Assembly (NCBI GenBank): GCA_026418695.1
Contig: JAOAAU010000118.1
Span: 1-43,882, forward strand
Source of the DNA: Clostridia bacterium
GTDB taxonomy: Bacteria > Bacillota > Clostridia > Acetivibrionales > JAFADI01
Length of the DNA stretch: 43,882 nt
Direction: 5' to 3'
Under the pieces are notes generated by a model. The model made no database searches. It was not told the origin of the DNA and was given only the letters and a program-made list of their open reading frames with translations. Every line of letters starts with the position of its first letter. The first letter of the stretch is position 1. Positions 27,185 to 37,146 of this stretch are shown here, piece after piece. The position numbers were made by a program, and so were the translations under genes.

Positions 27185-28153
27185 ATGGTGAGTTCAACTG
27201 CCTTAGCAAAGAAGAGAGGTTCTTCAGGCGGTTTTTTTAAGGAACTTAAGGATAACTGGGCATTATTTGCAATGCTTCTTCCTGGATTGATCGTTCTTTT
27301 AATAAACAATTACCTTCCGATGTTCGGTGTTGTAATTGCATTTAAAAGATACAGGTTCCACGGGGACTTCTTTACAAGTCTTATCAAAAGTGACTGGGTC
27401 GGGTTTAAGAATTTTACATTCTTCTTTAATACCCCTCAAGCATTCGAAGTAACAAGAAACACCATACTGTACAATCTTGTTTTTATTGTTTTAGGTCTTA
27501 TCATTCCTGTTTTCTTGGCGATCGGATTAAATGAGCTTTTAAATAAAAGGCTTGCAAAGCTTTATCAGAGCATTATGTTCCTGCCTTATTTCTTATCCTG
27601 GGTTGTTGTTAGTTATTTGGCTTATTCATTCCTCAGCATGGAAAATGGATATGTCAATAGAAGTATAATAACAGCTTTAGGCGGCGCAAAGGTAAATTGG
27701 TATGCAGAGCCAAAATACTGGCCTTTCATACTTACCTTCTTCCAACTTTGGAAATATACCGGTTACAATGCAGTTGTTTATTTGGCAGCAATTGCAGGGA
27801 TCGATTCAGAATATTATGAAGCTGCAGCGATCGATGGAGCAACCAGATGGCAGCAGATCAGGCATATCACGGTTCCAATGTTACAGCCGATCATGATTAT
27901 TATGACACTGCTCGCTGTAGGTAGGATCTTCAACGCAGACTTTGGTTTGTTCTTCAACGTTCCTAAGGATAGCGGAACTCTGTACTCCGTAACGGATGTT
28001 ATCGATACCTATGTATTCAGAGCCTTAAGAAATTCAAACAGTGTAGGTATGGCGGCTGCTGCAGGTTTCTATCAGGCCGTTGTCGGATGTATCACTGTAT
28101 TTACTGCGAACTATATTGTTAAAAAAATCGATAGTGATCGGTCCTTGTTCTAA
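27185..28153 (+). CDS. Cellodextrin ABC transporter permease, LplB-like
   Basis: This 322-residue inner-membrane permease has about six hydrophobic segments. The cytoplasmic EAA loop that contacts the ATPase is YYEAAAIDGATRWQQIRHI, near residue 206. The start is an ATG behind GAAAGGTGTG. It is the first gene of a three-gene transport operon (permease, permease, lipoprotein) downstream of a regulated promoter. Cellodextrin specificity is inferred from the following phosphorylase genes and the likeness to cuaABC of R. cellulolyticum. No ATPase gene lies anywhere in the locus. Confidence 0.92.
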   Translation: MVSSTALAKKRGSSGGFFKELKDNWALFAMLLPGLIVLLINNYLPMFGVVIAFKRYRFHGDFFTSLIKSDWVGFKNFTFFFNTPQAFEVTRNTILYNLVFIVLGLIIPVFLAIGLNELLNKRLAKLYQSIMFLPYFLSWVVVSYLAYSFLSMENGYVNRSIITALGGAKVNWYAEPKYWPFILTFFQLWKYTGYNAVVYLAAIAGIDSEYYEAAAIDGATRWQQIRHITVPMLQPIMIIMTLLAVGRIFNADFGLFFNVPKDSGTLYSVTDVIDTYVFRALRNSNSVGMAAAAGFYQAVVGCITVFTANYIVKKIDSDRSLF

Positions 28154-28221
28154 CAATTACGGTTACAGCACAAAGGTTGTCTCTCTACATAATAATTAGA
28201 AGAGGCGGAAGGAGGATGGAA

Positions 28222-29142
28222 ATGGATAATTCGACTAGTATAAAAAAGAATAGTCTTAATTCGATATCTTTTGGAAGCAATATAATATTAAACCTTATTT
28301 TTCTTATCTGCGTAGTTGCTTGTGTTGGCCCGCTGATGCTGGTTCTCTCCATATCTTTCACAAGTGAGCAGGCAATAAGAAATGGCGGATACAAATTTAT
28401 TCCCCGGGAATTTTCAATGGCGGCCTATGATTACGTTCTTAAGGCAGGGGATGCCATTTGGAAAGCCTACGGTGTATCCATATTTGTAACTCTTGTAGGT
28501 ACTTTACTCAGCCTCATGGTAATCTGTATGTACGCCTATCCGTTATCAAGACCAACATTCAAATATAAAGGGTTCTTCTCTTTCATTGCATACTTCACCA
28601 TGATTTTCGGCGGCGGCATCGTACCCTGGATTATGGTTTATACACAGCTTTTTAGAATCAACAACACCGTTTGGATTCTGATATTCCCTTACCTCATGAA
28701 TGCATGGTTCGTAATGATCATGAGAACTTTCTACAAAACCACCATCCCGGATGCGATCATCGAGTCCGCAAGGATCGACGGTGCCGGCGAGTTCAGAACC
28801 TTCTTTGTTATCGTTCTTCCGCTCTGCCGTGCCGGTTTGGCTACCATCGGGTTGTTCTGTACCCTCAATTTCTGGAATGACTGGTATTTGCCGCTGATGT
28901 TCGTTACTGAGCGTAAATTCTTCAATATTCAGTACCTCATGTATCAGACTTTGGTAAGTATTCAGTACTTGACCAGCGGTAGTGCAAACTTCTCTGAAGC
29001 AGCCGTTGTTTTGGCAAAGCTGCCTACAGAAGGCGCTCGTATGGCAATTGCAGTGCTTTCCATCGGGCCGATCATCTTTGCATACCCCTTTTTCCAGAAG
29101 TATTTCGTAAAAGGTTTGACTGTTGGCGCGGTTAAAGGCTAA
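28222..29142 (+). CDS. Cellodextrin ABC transporter permease, YtcP-like
   Basis: From ATG 28222 the product has 306 residues and six membrane segments. The EAA loop is IIESARIDGAGEFRTFFVI, near residue 184, and the C terminus is the family-typical FFQKYFVKGLTVGAVKG. ATG 28222 lies seven bases after GGAGG. The earlier ATG at 28216 touches that site and is less likely. A remnant of exactly this C terminus (FFQKHFVKGLTTGVVHG) survives at 37032-37082 before the second binding-protein gene, evidence that a copy once existed there. Confidence 0.92.
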   Translation: MDNSTSIKKNSLNSISFGSNIILNLIFLICVVACVGPLMLVLSISFTSEQAIRNGGYKFIPREFSMAAYDYVLKAGDAIWKAYGVSIFVTLVGTLLSLMVICMYAYPLSRPTFKYKGFFSFIAYFTMIFGGGIVPWIMVYTQLFRINNTVWILIFPYLMNAWFVMIMRTFYKTTIPDAIIESARIDGAGEFRTFFVIVLPLCRAGLATIGLFCTLNFWNDWYLPLMFVTERKFFNIQYLMYQTLVSIQYLTSGSANFSEAAVVLAKLPTEGARMAIAVLSIGPIIFAYPFFQKYFVKGLTVGAVKG

Positions 29143-29203
29143 TACCGGAGTAAATCCGGATAGTATATCAACTCATTAAAAGGAGGAATTTTTCAATGAA
29201 AAG
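29137..29203 (+). repeat. 67-base block identical to 37080-37146
   Basis: The block covers the last codon and stop of the permease, a small CCGGA/TCCGG hairpin, the AAAGGAGGA ribosome-binding site and the first codons of the binding-protein gene. By eye it has no mismatch with the block at 37080-37146, although the genes it precedes have diverged. Confidence 0.9.
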
Positions 29204-30722
29204 CATGAAAAGGTATTTTTCACTGGCGCTGGTTTTAGTTTTCGCATTGACTGTGGCGCTCACCGGTTGTGGCAGCAAGACAGAAACTCCTGCAGCTTCC
29301 ACTGAAACAAAGGCAGAAACTAAGACAGAGGCTAAGGCAGATGCTAAGCCTGCTGGAGAACAAACAGAATTGACTTTCTACTGTGTTGCTGACAGCCAGC
29401 CTGAAATGCAAAAAATTGCAGACGCAGCTACAGAGTACCTGAAAGACAAGATCAACGTAAAAGTGAAGGCAGAAAACTTCGGTTGGGGAGATACTTACAC
29501 TCCAAAAATCAACCCAATGCTCGCTTCCGGTCAGAATGTTGACGTAGTATTCACTTCCAACTGGGCAGCTAACTTCTATGTAAATGCAAATGCTGGTTAC
29601 TTTACTGATCTTACACCTTACTTGAAGAACTCCAAGATTAAGGAAATCGTTGGAGAAGACTTCCTCAAGGGTTCAGCTATCAACGGAAAGAACTTCGCAG
29701 TTCCTACAAACAAGGAAAAAGTTCATAACTGGGGCGTTCTCCTTAAGAAAGACCTTGCTGACAAGTATAAGGTAGATCCTAAAGCTATTAAGAAGCTCGA
29801 AGATCTCGAACCTGTATTCGAAAAGATCAAGGCTGGAGAACAAGGCGTATATCCTCTCTTGAACGTACAGATGGAAGGTCCTTTCAAACTCCTCGACTGG
29901 GATAACATCAGTGATGACGATATTCCTGGTGTTCTGTACTCTGATAACAGAGATACAAAGATCATCAACCAGTTTGAATCACCTGAAGCAGTAGCTCTCT
30001 ACAAGAAGATGCGTGAATACTACAAGAAGGGCTGGATTCATGCAGACGCTCCTACACAGGATAACTTCTCTGAAGAAATGAAGACTGGTAAGTACTTTGC
30101 AGTTGTTCAGTCCATGAAGCCTGGTAAAGCAGAAGAAATGAAGCTTTCCACAAACATCGACTGGGTACAGGTTGATATCACTAAGCCAATCATGACTAAC
30201 CGTGAAACAACTGGTGCTATGCTTGCTATTCCTGCAGGATGTAAGAACCCAGATAAGGCATTCAAGTTCATTGAAATGCTCTACACTGACAAGTTCCTCA
30301 AGAACCTGTTCGTATATGGTATCGAAAAAGAACACTATACAAAAGTATCTGACAACGTAGTTAAACTTACTGAAAACAAAGGTTACAGAGCAGGTAACGG
30401 TTGGAGATTCGGTGATCAGTTCAGCGATTACCTCCTCGACAACGAAGATCCTCAGAAATGGGAAAAATTCAAGGCTTACAATGCAGCTGGACTTCCTATG
30501 AAGAGCTTAGGTTTCGTATTTGACAACAAGAACGTTGAAAACGAAATCGGTGCTGTTAAGAACGTAGTTCAGAAGCACTACAAACAGATCTGGACTGGTG
30601 CTGTTGATCCAGAACCTGCTCTCAAGAAGTGGAGCGAAGAAATGAAGGCAGCTGGCGTTGATAAGATTCTTGCAGAAATGCAGAAACAGTACGATGCATG
30701 GCTCAAAGCGAATGGTAAATAA
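29196..30722 (+). CDS. Cellodextrin ABC transporter solute-binding lipoprotein 1 (CuaA-like)
   Basis: The 508-residue lipoprotein has a signal peptide ending in LTGC with lipidated Cys25. An Ala/Glu/Lys/Thr-rich linker (about 28-55) follows, then a large family-1-type binding domain (LTFYCVADSQPEMQKI, then VDVVFTSNWAANF). It delivers oligosaccharide to the two upstream permeases. The ribosome-binding site is a strong AAAGGAGGA, which suits high expression. A second copy at 37139 is about 88% identical by my hand count with no gaps. The perfect hairpin at 30751 closes the operon or protects its 3' end. The ligand is inferred as cellodextrins. Confidence 0.93.
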   Translation: MKSMKRYFSLALVLVFALTVALTGCGSKTETPAASTETKAETKTEAKADAKPAGEQTELTFYCVADSQPEMQKIADAATEYLKDKINVKVKAENFGWGDTYTPKINPMLASGQNVDVVFTSNWAANFYVNANAGYFTDLTPYLKNSKIKEIVGEDFLKGSAINGKNFAVPTNKEKVHNWGVLLKKDLADKYKVDPKAIKKLEDLEPVFEKIKAGEQGVYPLLNVQMEGPFKLLDWDNISDDDIPGVLYSDNRDTKIINQFESPEAVALYKKMREYYKKGWIHADAPTQDNFSEEMKTGKYFAVVQSMKPGKAEEMKLSTNIDWVQVDITKPIMTNRETTGAMLAIPAGCKNPDKAFKFIEMLYTDKFLKNLFVYGIEKEHYTKVSDNVVKLTENKGYRAGNGWRFGDQFSDYLLDNEDPQKWEKFKAYNAAGLPMKSLGFVFDNKNVENEIGAVKNVVQKHYKQIWTGAVDPEPALKKWSEEMKAAGVDKILAEMQKQYDAWLKANGK

Positions 30723-30750
30723 GCTATCATAAAAGATAGGATGTAAAGGG

Positions 30751-30789
30751 GGCTGACGCTCCGTAGGGAGCGTCAGCCTACTTTTATAA
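30751..30789 (+). terminator. Strong hairpin after the binding-protein gene
   Basis: GGCTGACGCTCC (30751-30762) pairs perfectly with GGAGCGTCAGCC (30767-30778) around GTAG. The following TACTTTTAT is a poor U-tract, so this may be a partial terminator or a 3' stabiliser that raises binding-protein mRNA relative to the downstream gene. Confidence 0.7.
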
Positions 30790-30864
30790 TAAAACATAAT
30801 AAAGAAATTCATTGCGGATTTATAAGCAAAATTTACTCGAATGACTTTGTTTAAAATGTATATA

Positions 30865-30920
30865 TTGAAAGCGGTTAAAATTTGGTATAATGAATGTTAG
30901 AAGTTACTATCTATAGTAAC
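30865..30920 (+). promoter_or_regulatory. Candidate cbp promoter with palindrome
   Basis: TTGAAA (30865-30870) and TATAAT (30886-30891) are 15 bp apart, slightly short. The perfect palindrome GTTACTATCTATAGTAAC (30903-30920) sits just downstream, where an operator or a 5'-end hairpin would lie. TGAAAGCGGTTAAA between the hexamers is only a weak match to a CcpA site. The remaining leader to 31114 (about 190 bases) shows nothing else I recognise. Confidence 0.45.
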
Positions 30921-31114
30921 GACAGCTTCCAAGGGTTAACCAAAAATCCAATCTATCAAGGCTGAGTATAGTATTTCGTTCGATGTTCCAATGTAAGAAA
31001 ACAAAGCAGATTCATGAATTCGTAAAACCATTAATTCGAATACAATTCTTGCGATAAAAAATTCATCCTATAGCGTAAGATTGAAATATATTATGTAAAA
31101 ATGGAGGGTCTAAG

Positions 31115-33556
31115 ATGAAATACGGTTATTTCAACGACACAAACAAAGAGTATGTAATTACAACACCCAAAACTCCCTATCCCTGGATCAACTACCTTGG
31201 AAGCCAGGAGTTCTTTTCCCTGATTTCCAATACGGCAGGGGGCTATTGCTTTTATAAGGATGCCAGACTCAGACGTATAACAAGATATAGATACAATAAC
31301 GTGCCGGTAGACTTTGGCGGCAGATATTTCTATATCCATGACGGCGATGATTTCTGGTCTCCGGGATGGATGCCGGTAAGAAAGGACCTGGACAAATACG
31401 AGTGCAGACATGGTATGGGTTACACCGTGATCAGCGGCGAACGCAATGGCATCAAAGCTGAAACTTTGTTCTTCGTTCCTGTAAACTTTAATGGCGAAGT
31501 ACATAAGGTCACTGTAAAGAACACCGGAGCTTCTGAAAAGAATGTTACTTTATTCTCCTTTATCGAATTCTGCTTATGGAATGCTTTGGACGATATGACC
31601 AACTTCCAGAGAAACTTCAGCACCGGAGAAGTTGAAATTGACGGTTCAGCAATTTACCATAAGACCGAATACAGAGAAAGAAGAAATCACTATGCTTTCT
31701 ACTCTGTAAACACACCGATCGATGGCTTTGATACGGACAGAGACAGTTTCCTCGGCATGTATAAAGGTTTTGATGAACCTGCTGCCGTTGTAGAAGGCAA
31801 GTCAAGAAACTCTGTTGCTCACGGATGGTCTCCGATTGCATCTCACAGCATGAACATCAAATTGGCTCCAGGGGAAGAAAAAGAATTTGTATTCGTATTG
31901 GGCTATGTTGAAAATGAAGTTGATAAGAAATTTAACGCAGACGGTTCCATCAACAAGACCAAAGCAAAGGCAATGATCGACAGCTTCAAGGATTCAAAGG
32001 CTGTTGAACAGGCATTCAATGAGTTGAAGAAATACTGGGATAACCTCCTTTCCAAATTCTCCGTTAAGACAGGTGATGAGAAGCTGGATCGTATGGTCAA
32101 TATCTGGAACCAGTATCAGTGTATGGTTACCTTTAATATGTCCAGAAGCGCGTCCTACTTTGAATCCGGTATCGGTAGAGGAATGGGCTTCAGAGACTCC
32201 AATCAGGACCTTCTCGGCTTTGTTCACCAGATTCCCGAAAGAGCAAAGGAAAGACTCCTGGATATCGCAGCTACCCAACTTGAAGATGGCGGTGCATACC
32301 ATCAGTACCAGCCGCTGACCAAGAAAGGAAATAATGAAATCGGCGGAAACTTCAATGACGATCCATTGTGGTTAATTCTTGCGACTGCGGCATACATCAA
32401 GGAGACCGGAGATTTCAATATCCTTGAAGAAGAAGTACCTTTTGATAACAATGAGAACAAGAAAGCCAGCATGTTCGAGCACTTGAAGCGTTCCTTCTAT
32501 CATGTTGTGAACAACCTTGGACCTCACGGGCTTCCATTGATCGGTAGAGCAGACTGGAATGACTGCTTGAACCTGAACTGCTTCTCCTCAACGCCGGATG
32601 AATCCTTCCAGACAACAACAAGCAAGGATGGTAAGGTTGCAGAATCCGTACTGATCGCAGGCATGTTCGTATTCATCGGTCAGGACTATGTGAAGATCTG
32701 TGAATACCTAGGCCTGAAGGATGAAGCAAAAGCAGCAAGCGCGCACATCAAGACCATGAAGGAAACCGTTATGAAGTACGGATATGACGGTGATTGGTTC
32801 CTCCGTGCCTATGACGATTTCGGAAACAAGATCGGAAGCAAGGAATGTGAAGAAGGTAAGATCTTCATTGAATCCCAGGGCTTCTGCGTAATGGCGGAAA
32901 TCGGCGTTGAAAGCGGCGCTGCTCAAAGAGCTCTCGATTCAGTAAAAGAATATTTGGATACTCCGTACGGAATTGTACTGTTGAATCCTGCGTATACAAA
33001 ATATCATATCAATCTTGGTGAAATCTCCACATATCCTCAGGGATATAAAGAAAATGCCGGAATCTTCTGTCACAACAATCCTTGGATTATTGCCGGTGAA
33101 ACAGTGCTTGGAAGAGGAGACAGAGCTTTTGAATACTATTCAAAGATCGCTCCTGCATACCTTGAAGAGATCAGCGATATTCATAAGACAGAACCTTATG
33201 TATACTCACAGATGATCGCTGGTAAGGATGCTGTGAAACCGGGTGAAGCAAAGAACTCCTGGCTGACAGGTACCGCAGCTTGGAACTTTGCAGCCATCAC
33301 ACAGTGGATCCTGGGAATCAAGCCGGACTATGAAGGCTTGGCCGTAGACCCATGTATTCCATCAAGCTGGGATGGATTTAAAGTTACAAGACATTATAGA
33401 GGTTCTATCTATAACATCACAGTGAAGAATCCAAACCACGTTTCAAAGGGAATCAAGAAACTGGTGGTGGATGGCAATGAATTTATCGGAAATGTTCTTC
33501 CGATCTTTGAAGACGGAAAAGAACACTCTGTTGAAGTTGTAATGGGAAATGATTAA
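31115..33556 (+). CDS. cbp: Cellobiose phosphorylase (GH94)
   Basis: This 813-residue cytoplasmic enzyme reversibly cuts cellobiose with phosphate to glucose 1-phosphate and glucose. The length matches characterised cellobiose phosphorylases (about 811). The N-terminal beta-sandwich begins [18 protein letters not shown]. The catalytic (alpha/alpha)6 barrel contains [14 protein letters not shown] near 350 and the general-acid box ADWNDC with Asp483. HNNPWI and [14 protein letters not shown] follow. The start follows ATGGAGGG. The gene comes after the transporter operon with its own candidate promoter, and before cellodextrin phosphorylase. Confidence 0.95.
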   Translation: MKYGYFNDTNKEYVITTPKTPYPWINYLGSQEFFSLISNTAGGYCFYKDARLRRITRYRYNNVPVDFGGRYFYIHDGDDFWSPGWMPVRKDLDKYECRHGMGYTVISGERNGIKAETLFFVPVNFNGEVHKVTVKNTGASEKNVTLFSFIEFCLWNALDDMTNFQRNFSTGEVEIDGSAIYHKTEYRERRNHYAFYSVNTPIDGFDTDRDSFLGMYKGFDEPAAVVEGKSRNSVAHGWSPIASHSMNIKLAPGEEKEFVFVLGYVENEVDKKFNADGSINKTKAKAMIDSFKDSKAVEQAFNELKKYWDNLLSKFSVKTGDEKLDRMVNIWNQYQCMVTFNMSRSASYFESGIGRGMGFRDSNQDLLGFVHQIPERAKERLLDIAATQLEDGGAYHQYQPLTKKGNNEIGGNFNDDPLWLILATAAYIKETGDFNILEEEVPFDNNENKKASMFEHLKRSFYHVVNNLGPHGLPLIGRADWNDCLNLNCFSSTPDESFQTTTSKDGKVAESVLIAGMFVFIGQDYVKICEYLGLKDEAKAASAHIKTMKETVMKYGYDGDWFLRAYDDFGNKIGSKECEEGKIFIESQGFCVMAEIGVESGAAQRALDSVKEYLDTPYGIVLLNPAYTKYHINLGEISTYPQGYKENAGIFCHNNPWIIAGETVLGRGDRAFEYYSKIAPAYLEEISDIHKTEPYVYSQMIAGKDAVKPGEAKNSWLTGTAAWNFAAITQWILGIKPDYEGLAVDPCIPSSWDGFKVTRHYRGSIYNITVKNPNHVSKGIKKLVVDGNEFIGNVLPIFEDGKEHSVEVVMGND

Positions 33557-33619
33557 TCCCTGAGACATAGCAAGATCGATTCACTATTTGCGTCAACCAT
33601 CCCCTTATTGGGGAATACC

Positions 33620-33670
33620 GTTTTGGCAGGGAACTCTCCCCAGATACTACCTGCCAAAACATTTTTTTTG
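33620..33670 (+). terminator. Terminator of cbp
   Basis: GTTTTGGCAGG (33620-33630) pairs perfectly with CCTGCCAAAAC (33650-33660), followed by A and eight T residues. It lies 50 bases before the next start codon, so cdp needs read-through or a promoter hidden in 33661-33710. Confidence 0.9.
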
Positions 33671-33721
33671 TGAATTGCTATGAAATCTTTTGTATTTTAA
33701 TTGTTATAAAGGAGGTTCATT

Positions 33722-36694
33722 ATGTTAAAGGAGTACGTTGCCAGAGGGGCGAGTATAAAACCCGAGGATATTCTCAAAAGGGAGTTTCAATCATTGCTTC
33801 AGGACGGATGGGTTTTGGATGCATTGTATGTGGACAGCTGTTTTGACCGGGTCATCGGAGTGGCTAACCTGCCTGTGAAAGCGCCGGTGATGCTGGAGTT
33901 GCTAAAAAACAGGGAAGCAGCAGAATACCTGTTAAAGGCTGCTGGGAAAAAAGCATCTGTATTGATTGTAAACAACGGGGAAACCAACAATATCGGTATA
34001 TATGTTAAAGAAGGTACGGCTGTTCAGGTGGATCCTCCCAAAGGGTTACTTCAGCAAATTATTGATACCCTGGCATCGGCTAACAAATGGGCTGGCGAGC
34101 TGAATGCACACGGAGAACATATCGTCGATCTCAGGACTCCATCGCCGGGACCGCATTTTAATGTAAACCTTCTGATGGGAAACCGGGTAGGCTTTGATCA
34201 TGCACTGCAGACAACACCCAAAAGCGTCGTTGACAAGCTTGGAAGAGGCAGCTTCAGATCTCATGCAGCGACCCAGGTTCTAGCGACCCGTTGGGATATG
34301 AGGCAGGAAGAGAATGGCTTCCCAGCCAACCGCCAGTTCTATCTGGTTGAAAACTGCAAGAAGATTTTCTATTCCGCAGACGCCAATGACAGCAATATTG
34401 AATCAGCAACCTGTATTCATTCTCAGAATTATACGACGATCCAGTATAAAACAAAATGCGGGTTGGAAATCAAGCGTGTGATATTTATCCTGCCACAAAA
34501 AAAGGGACTTCCTCTGGCTACGGAAGTACAGCAAATCATTATTAAAAACAACGGATCTCAGCCAAGAGATTTGAAGCTGGTTTATACAGGCATGTTCGGA
34601 ACAGCGTCACCCCATGCATTGTTTGAAGATGTATTATACAGCAATGTCATCATGCAGACGAGAATTCTAAAGAATGAAGACGATACCATTGCGGCCATCA
34701 GTCCTGACTATTATCCTGAGCAGGGAAGAGAGGATATCCGCTTCCATACCATGATGATTAAAAAGAGCGGGGCAGCAACCTTTGCAAAGGAATTCTGCGG
34801 TAACTACAATGAATTTGTAGGCAGTGGTACGCTGGAAAACCCCGAGGGAGTCGCTAACCTCAGCAATAATTTCTACAGGAAGGGTCCCGGCTTCTTTGCT
34901 CTGGCTGGAGAAATCAGTGTTCAACCCGGGGAGACCTGCCAGGTAGACAACTTTACAGGATTAGTATCCAAGAAGGTCAATCCGGAGTTTAATCATGACA
35001 CATTGAAAGCAGAGATCATCAATCTAATAGATGCTTACTCCAAGCCAGGTTCAGTAGAGAAAGCTCTGGAGGAAAACAAGCAGTTCTATGACCGGTACAG
35101 AAACTTCATTGAACTTCAGTCTTCGGATGATGCATTGAATACATATTTTAATAAAAACCTTCCCTTCCAGGTGCTTTACCAGACCTTCGTATCCCGCTCC
35201 TTCTGTCAGACGCAGAAGGGATACAGGGAAATCGGCTTCAGAGAAATTCAGGACATTTATGCGACCATGTACTATTTTGTCAGCATGGGAATGGTTGATT
35301 TTGTAAAGCAGCTTTTGAAAGAATGGTGCAGCAAGGTATTTGAATTCGGTTTTGCCTACCACAACTTCTTCTGGGAAGGCAAGGAGCCGGGCAAGTGGTC
35401 CGATGATGCGCTCTGGTTTATTCAGGCGACTTATCGCTATATCAATCTGTCCGGAGATATCGGATTCCTGAATGAAGAGTGCGAAATCGCAGGAACCAAA
35501 CCCGTAAAGACACGCCCCATTTATGAAACCATCAAAGCTATTTTAAGATACTCCGGTGAAATCTCCGTAGGAAAGCATGGAATTCCGCTGCTGGACAATG
35601 CAGACTGGAATGACTGCCTGAAGCTGGATAATGACTTTATTGACGGTATTACCAAGGAGAAACGTTACCGCGAACAAATTGAAAAGGGCGGAAGATTCGG
35701 AGATCCATTTATCAGTGACTACTCTGAAAGTATCATGAACGGATTCCTGTTAAAGTTGGCTATTGATCAGACAAAGTATCTTGCTAAGGAAAAAGGGGAT
35801 CAGTCTTACGCGCAGAATCTTGAAGAAATGTCACAGAAACTCTATGGTAATCTTCAAGAGCATGCATGGAAAGGAGACTTCTTTGCCAGGGTGCTGTTCA
35901 ACCGGTATAAGAACAATGAATATACCTACCTGGGAGCGAAAGGAGACGGGCTTTCCGCAGACCCCAATATCGACGGCTCTTACTTCCTGAATTCATTCAA
36001 CTGGGCAGTGCTTTCAGATTCGGCAACGGAAGAACAGATTGGAATCATGCTGGATACCATCGAAAAGTATTTGAAGACTCCATACGGATTAAAACTGGTT
36101 ACACTGACCGATCTGGGCAAGGTGGCAAATGATACGGCAACCGGCCATTATTTCCCTGGTGATAGAGAAAACGGAGCTGTATTCAAGCATGCGACCATGA
36201 TGGCAACATCTGCGATGCTGAAAGCAGCCAAGGAAGTAAAGGACAAGGAACTTGCAGCAAGACTGGGCAGGATGGCTTACTGGATGGTGGACCTTGTTGC
36301 TCCGTACAAGACCATGAAAAATCCGTTTGTAACTTGTGGAAACCCCAGATTCTGTACACAGTACAATAATAGTGAAACCGGTGAGAATATCGGTCCTATG
36401 CTGAGCGGTACCTCTACATGGCTGATTCTTACCTTAATGTCAGCATTAGGCGTTGAATACACCAGACAGGGAATCATACTGGATCCGGTGATGAAGGAAA
36501 ATGAGACTTCCATCCGGTTCAGGGTAAATTCAGGAAAAGCGGTTTACAACATTCTTGTTCAAAAACCAGAAGGATTCTATCGTGTAAGTGATGGAAATGT
36601 AAAGATAATGGTGGATGGAACAGAAATTAACAGCAATGTTCTTCCTTTATTTGAAGACAACAAGGAACATAAGGTTGAAATGATTTTTCAATAA
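33722..36694 (+). CDS. cdp: Cellodextrin phosphorylase (GH94)
   Basis: At 990 residues this matches cellodextrin phosphorylases (about 984) rather than the shorter cellobiose or cellobionate enzymes. It removes glucose 1-phosphate from cellotriose and longer chains, leaving a chain shorter by one. An extra N-terminal domain precedes the beta-sandwich. The catalytic barrel has GYREIGFREIQDIYATMYYF near 500, and NADWNDCLKLDNDF with general acid Asp631. HNFFWEGKEPGKWSDDALWF near 545 is also typical. The start follows AAAGGAGG. With cbp it would convert imported cellodextrins to glucose 1-phosphate plus one glucose, saving ATP at the cost of phosphate. Confidence 0.93.
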   Translation: MLKEYVARGASIKPEDILKREFQSLLQDGWVLDALYVDSCFDRVIGVANLPVKAPVMLELLKNREAAEYLLKAAGKKASVLIVNNGETNNIGIYVKEGTAVQVDPPKGLLQQIIDTLASANKWAGELNAHGEHIVDLRTPSPGPHFNVNLLMGNRVGFDHALQTTPKSVVDKLGRGSFRSHAATQVLATRWDMRQEENGFPANRQFYLVENCKKIFYSADANDSNIESATCIHSQNYTTIQYKTKCGLEIKRVIFILPQKKGLPLATEVQQIIIKNNGSQPRDLKLVYTGMFGTASPHALFEDVLYSNVIMQTRILKNEDDTIAAISPDYYPEQGREDIRFHTMMIKKSGAATFAKEFCGNYNEFVGSGTLENPEGVANLSNNFYRKGPGFFALAGEISVQPGETCQVDNFTGLVSKKVNPEFNHDTLKAEIINLIDAYSKPGSVEKALEENKQFYDRYRNFIELQSSDDALNTYFNKNLPFQVLYQTFVSRSFCQTQKGYREIGFREIQDIYATMYYFVSMGMVDFVKQLLKEWCSKVFEFGFAYHNFFWEGKEPGKWSDDALWFIQATYRYINLSGDIGFLNEECEIAGTKPVKTRPIYETIKAILRYSGEISVGKHGIPLLDNADWNDCLKLDNDFIDGITKEKRYREQIEKGGRFGDPFISDYSESIMNGFLLKLAIDQTKYLAKEKGDQSYAQNLEEMSQKLYGNLQEHAWKGDFFARVLFNRYKNNEYTYLGAKGDGLSADPNIDGSYFLNSFNWAVLSDSATEEQIGIMLDTIEKYLKTPYGLKLVTLTDLGKVANDTATGHYFPGDRENGAVFKHATMMATSAMLKAAKEVKDKELAARLGRMAYWMVDLVAPYKTMKNPFVTCGNPRFCTQYNNSETGENIGPMLSGTSTWLILTLMSALGVEYTRQGIILDPVMKENETSIRFRVNSGKAVYNILVQKPEGFYRVSDGNVKIMVDGTEINSNVLPLFEDNKEHKVEMIFQ

Positions 36695-36800
36695 CTGCGA
36701 AAATAGGAAGAGCTCTTTCAACTCAAGCTGAGATGGAAGAATAACAGTAAAATTGTGGAATATAAATTCAATATGAAAAAGGAAATACAATGTACTAAGA

Positions 36801-36838
36801 AAATCTCCCTCGGGTTAAACCTTTAGGGAGATTTTTTT
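36801..36838 (+). terminator. Terminator of cdp
   Basis: AAATCTCCCT (36801-36810) pairs perfectly with AGGGAGATTT (36825-36834), with further T residues. The right arm and following GATTTTTTTGCACTA match the end of the terminator at 26900-26941, which marks the left edge of the duplicated segment. Confidence 0.92.
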
Positions 36839-36905
36839 GCACTATAAATGGGTTATGTGCAAAATAGTGCAATTAATAGTTCTAAACTGAATACATCGAG
36901 TACGT

Positions 36906-37005
36906 GTGTAAAATATTGTTGTAAAAATTTGGGGCATACCTATGCAATATAGTTTACTTTATAACAATTCGTTCTATTTTGTTTACTGCTCAGATTTAAT
37001 ATGAT
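36906..37005 (+). promoter_or_regulatory. Duplicated transporter promoter driving the second binding-protein gene
   Basis: GTGTAAAATATTG (36906-36918) and TTGTAAAAATTTG (36919-36931) repeat head-to-tail, as at 27012. GCAATATAGTTTAC and the -10 TATGAT (37000-37005) are also kept, with a weak -35 TTTTGT 17 bp upstream. Conservation of the repeats against a changed background supports a regulator-binding role. Confidence 0.6.
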
Positions 37006-37022
37006 AATGGCAGAATCTACTT

Positions 37023-37085
37023 ACATATTCCTTCTTCCAGAAACATTTTGTCAAAGGTTTGACTACGGGTGTTGTTCATGGCTAA
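37023..37085 (+). pseudogene. Remnant of a deleted ABC permease gene (last 20 codons)
   Basis: Read in frame, this stretch gives TYSFFQKHFVKGLTTGVVHG and a stop. It aligns without gaps to the last residues AYPFFQKYFVKGLTVGAVKG of the permease ending at 29142, with the stop at the same place relative to the downstream lipoprotein gene. There is no start codon or upstream reading frame. It is best read as scar tissue of an internal deletion in a duplicated permease-permease-lipoprotein operon. Confidence 0.85.
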
Positions 37086-37146
37086 TACCGGAGTAAATCC
37101 GGATAGTATATCAACTCATTAAAAGGAGGAATTTTTCAATGAAAAG
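37080..37146 (+). repeat. 67-base block identical to 29137-29203
   Basis: This is the second copy of the permease-stop, hairpin and ribosome-binding-site block. It supplies the translation signals of the second binding-protein gene. Confidence 0.9.

Noticed and set aside
30868-30881. CcpA catabolite-repression site between the cbp promoter hexamers
   Set aside because: TGAAAGCGGTTAAA matches only the left half of the consensus; the right half lacks the conserved C and symmetry.
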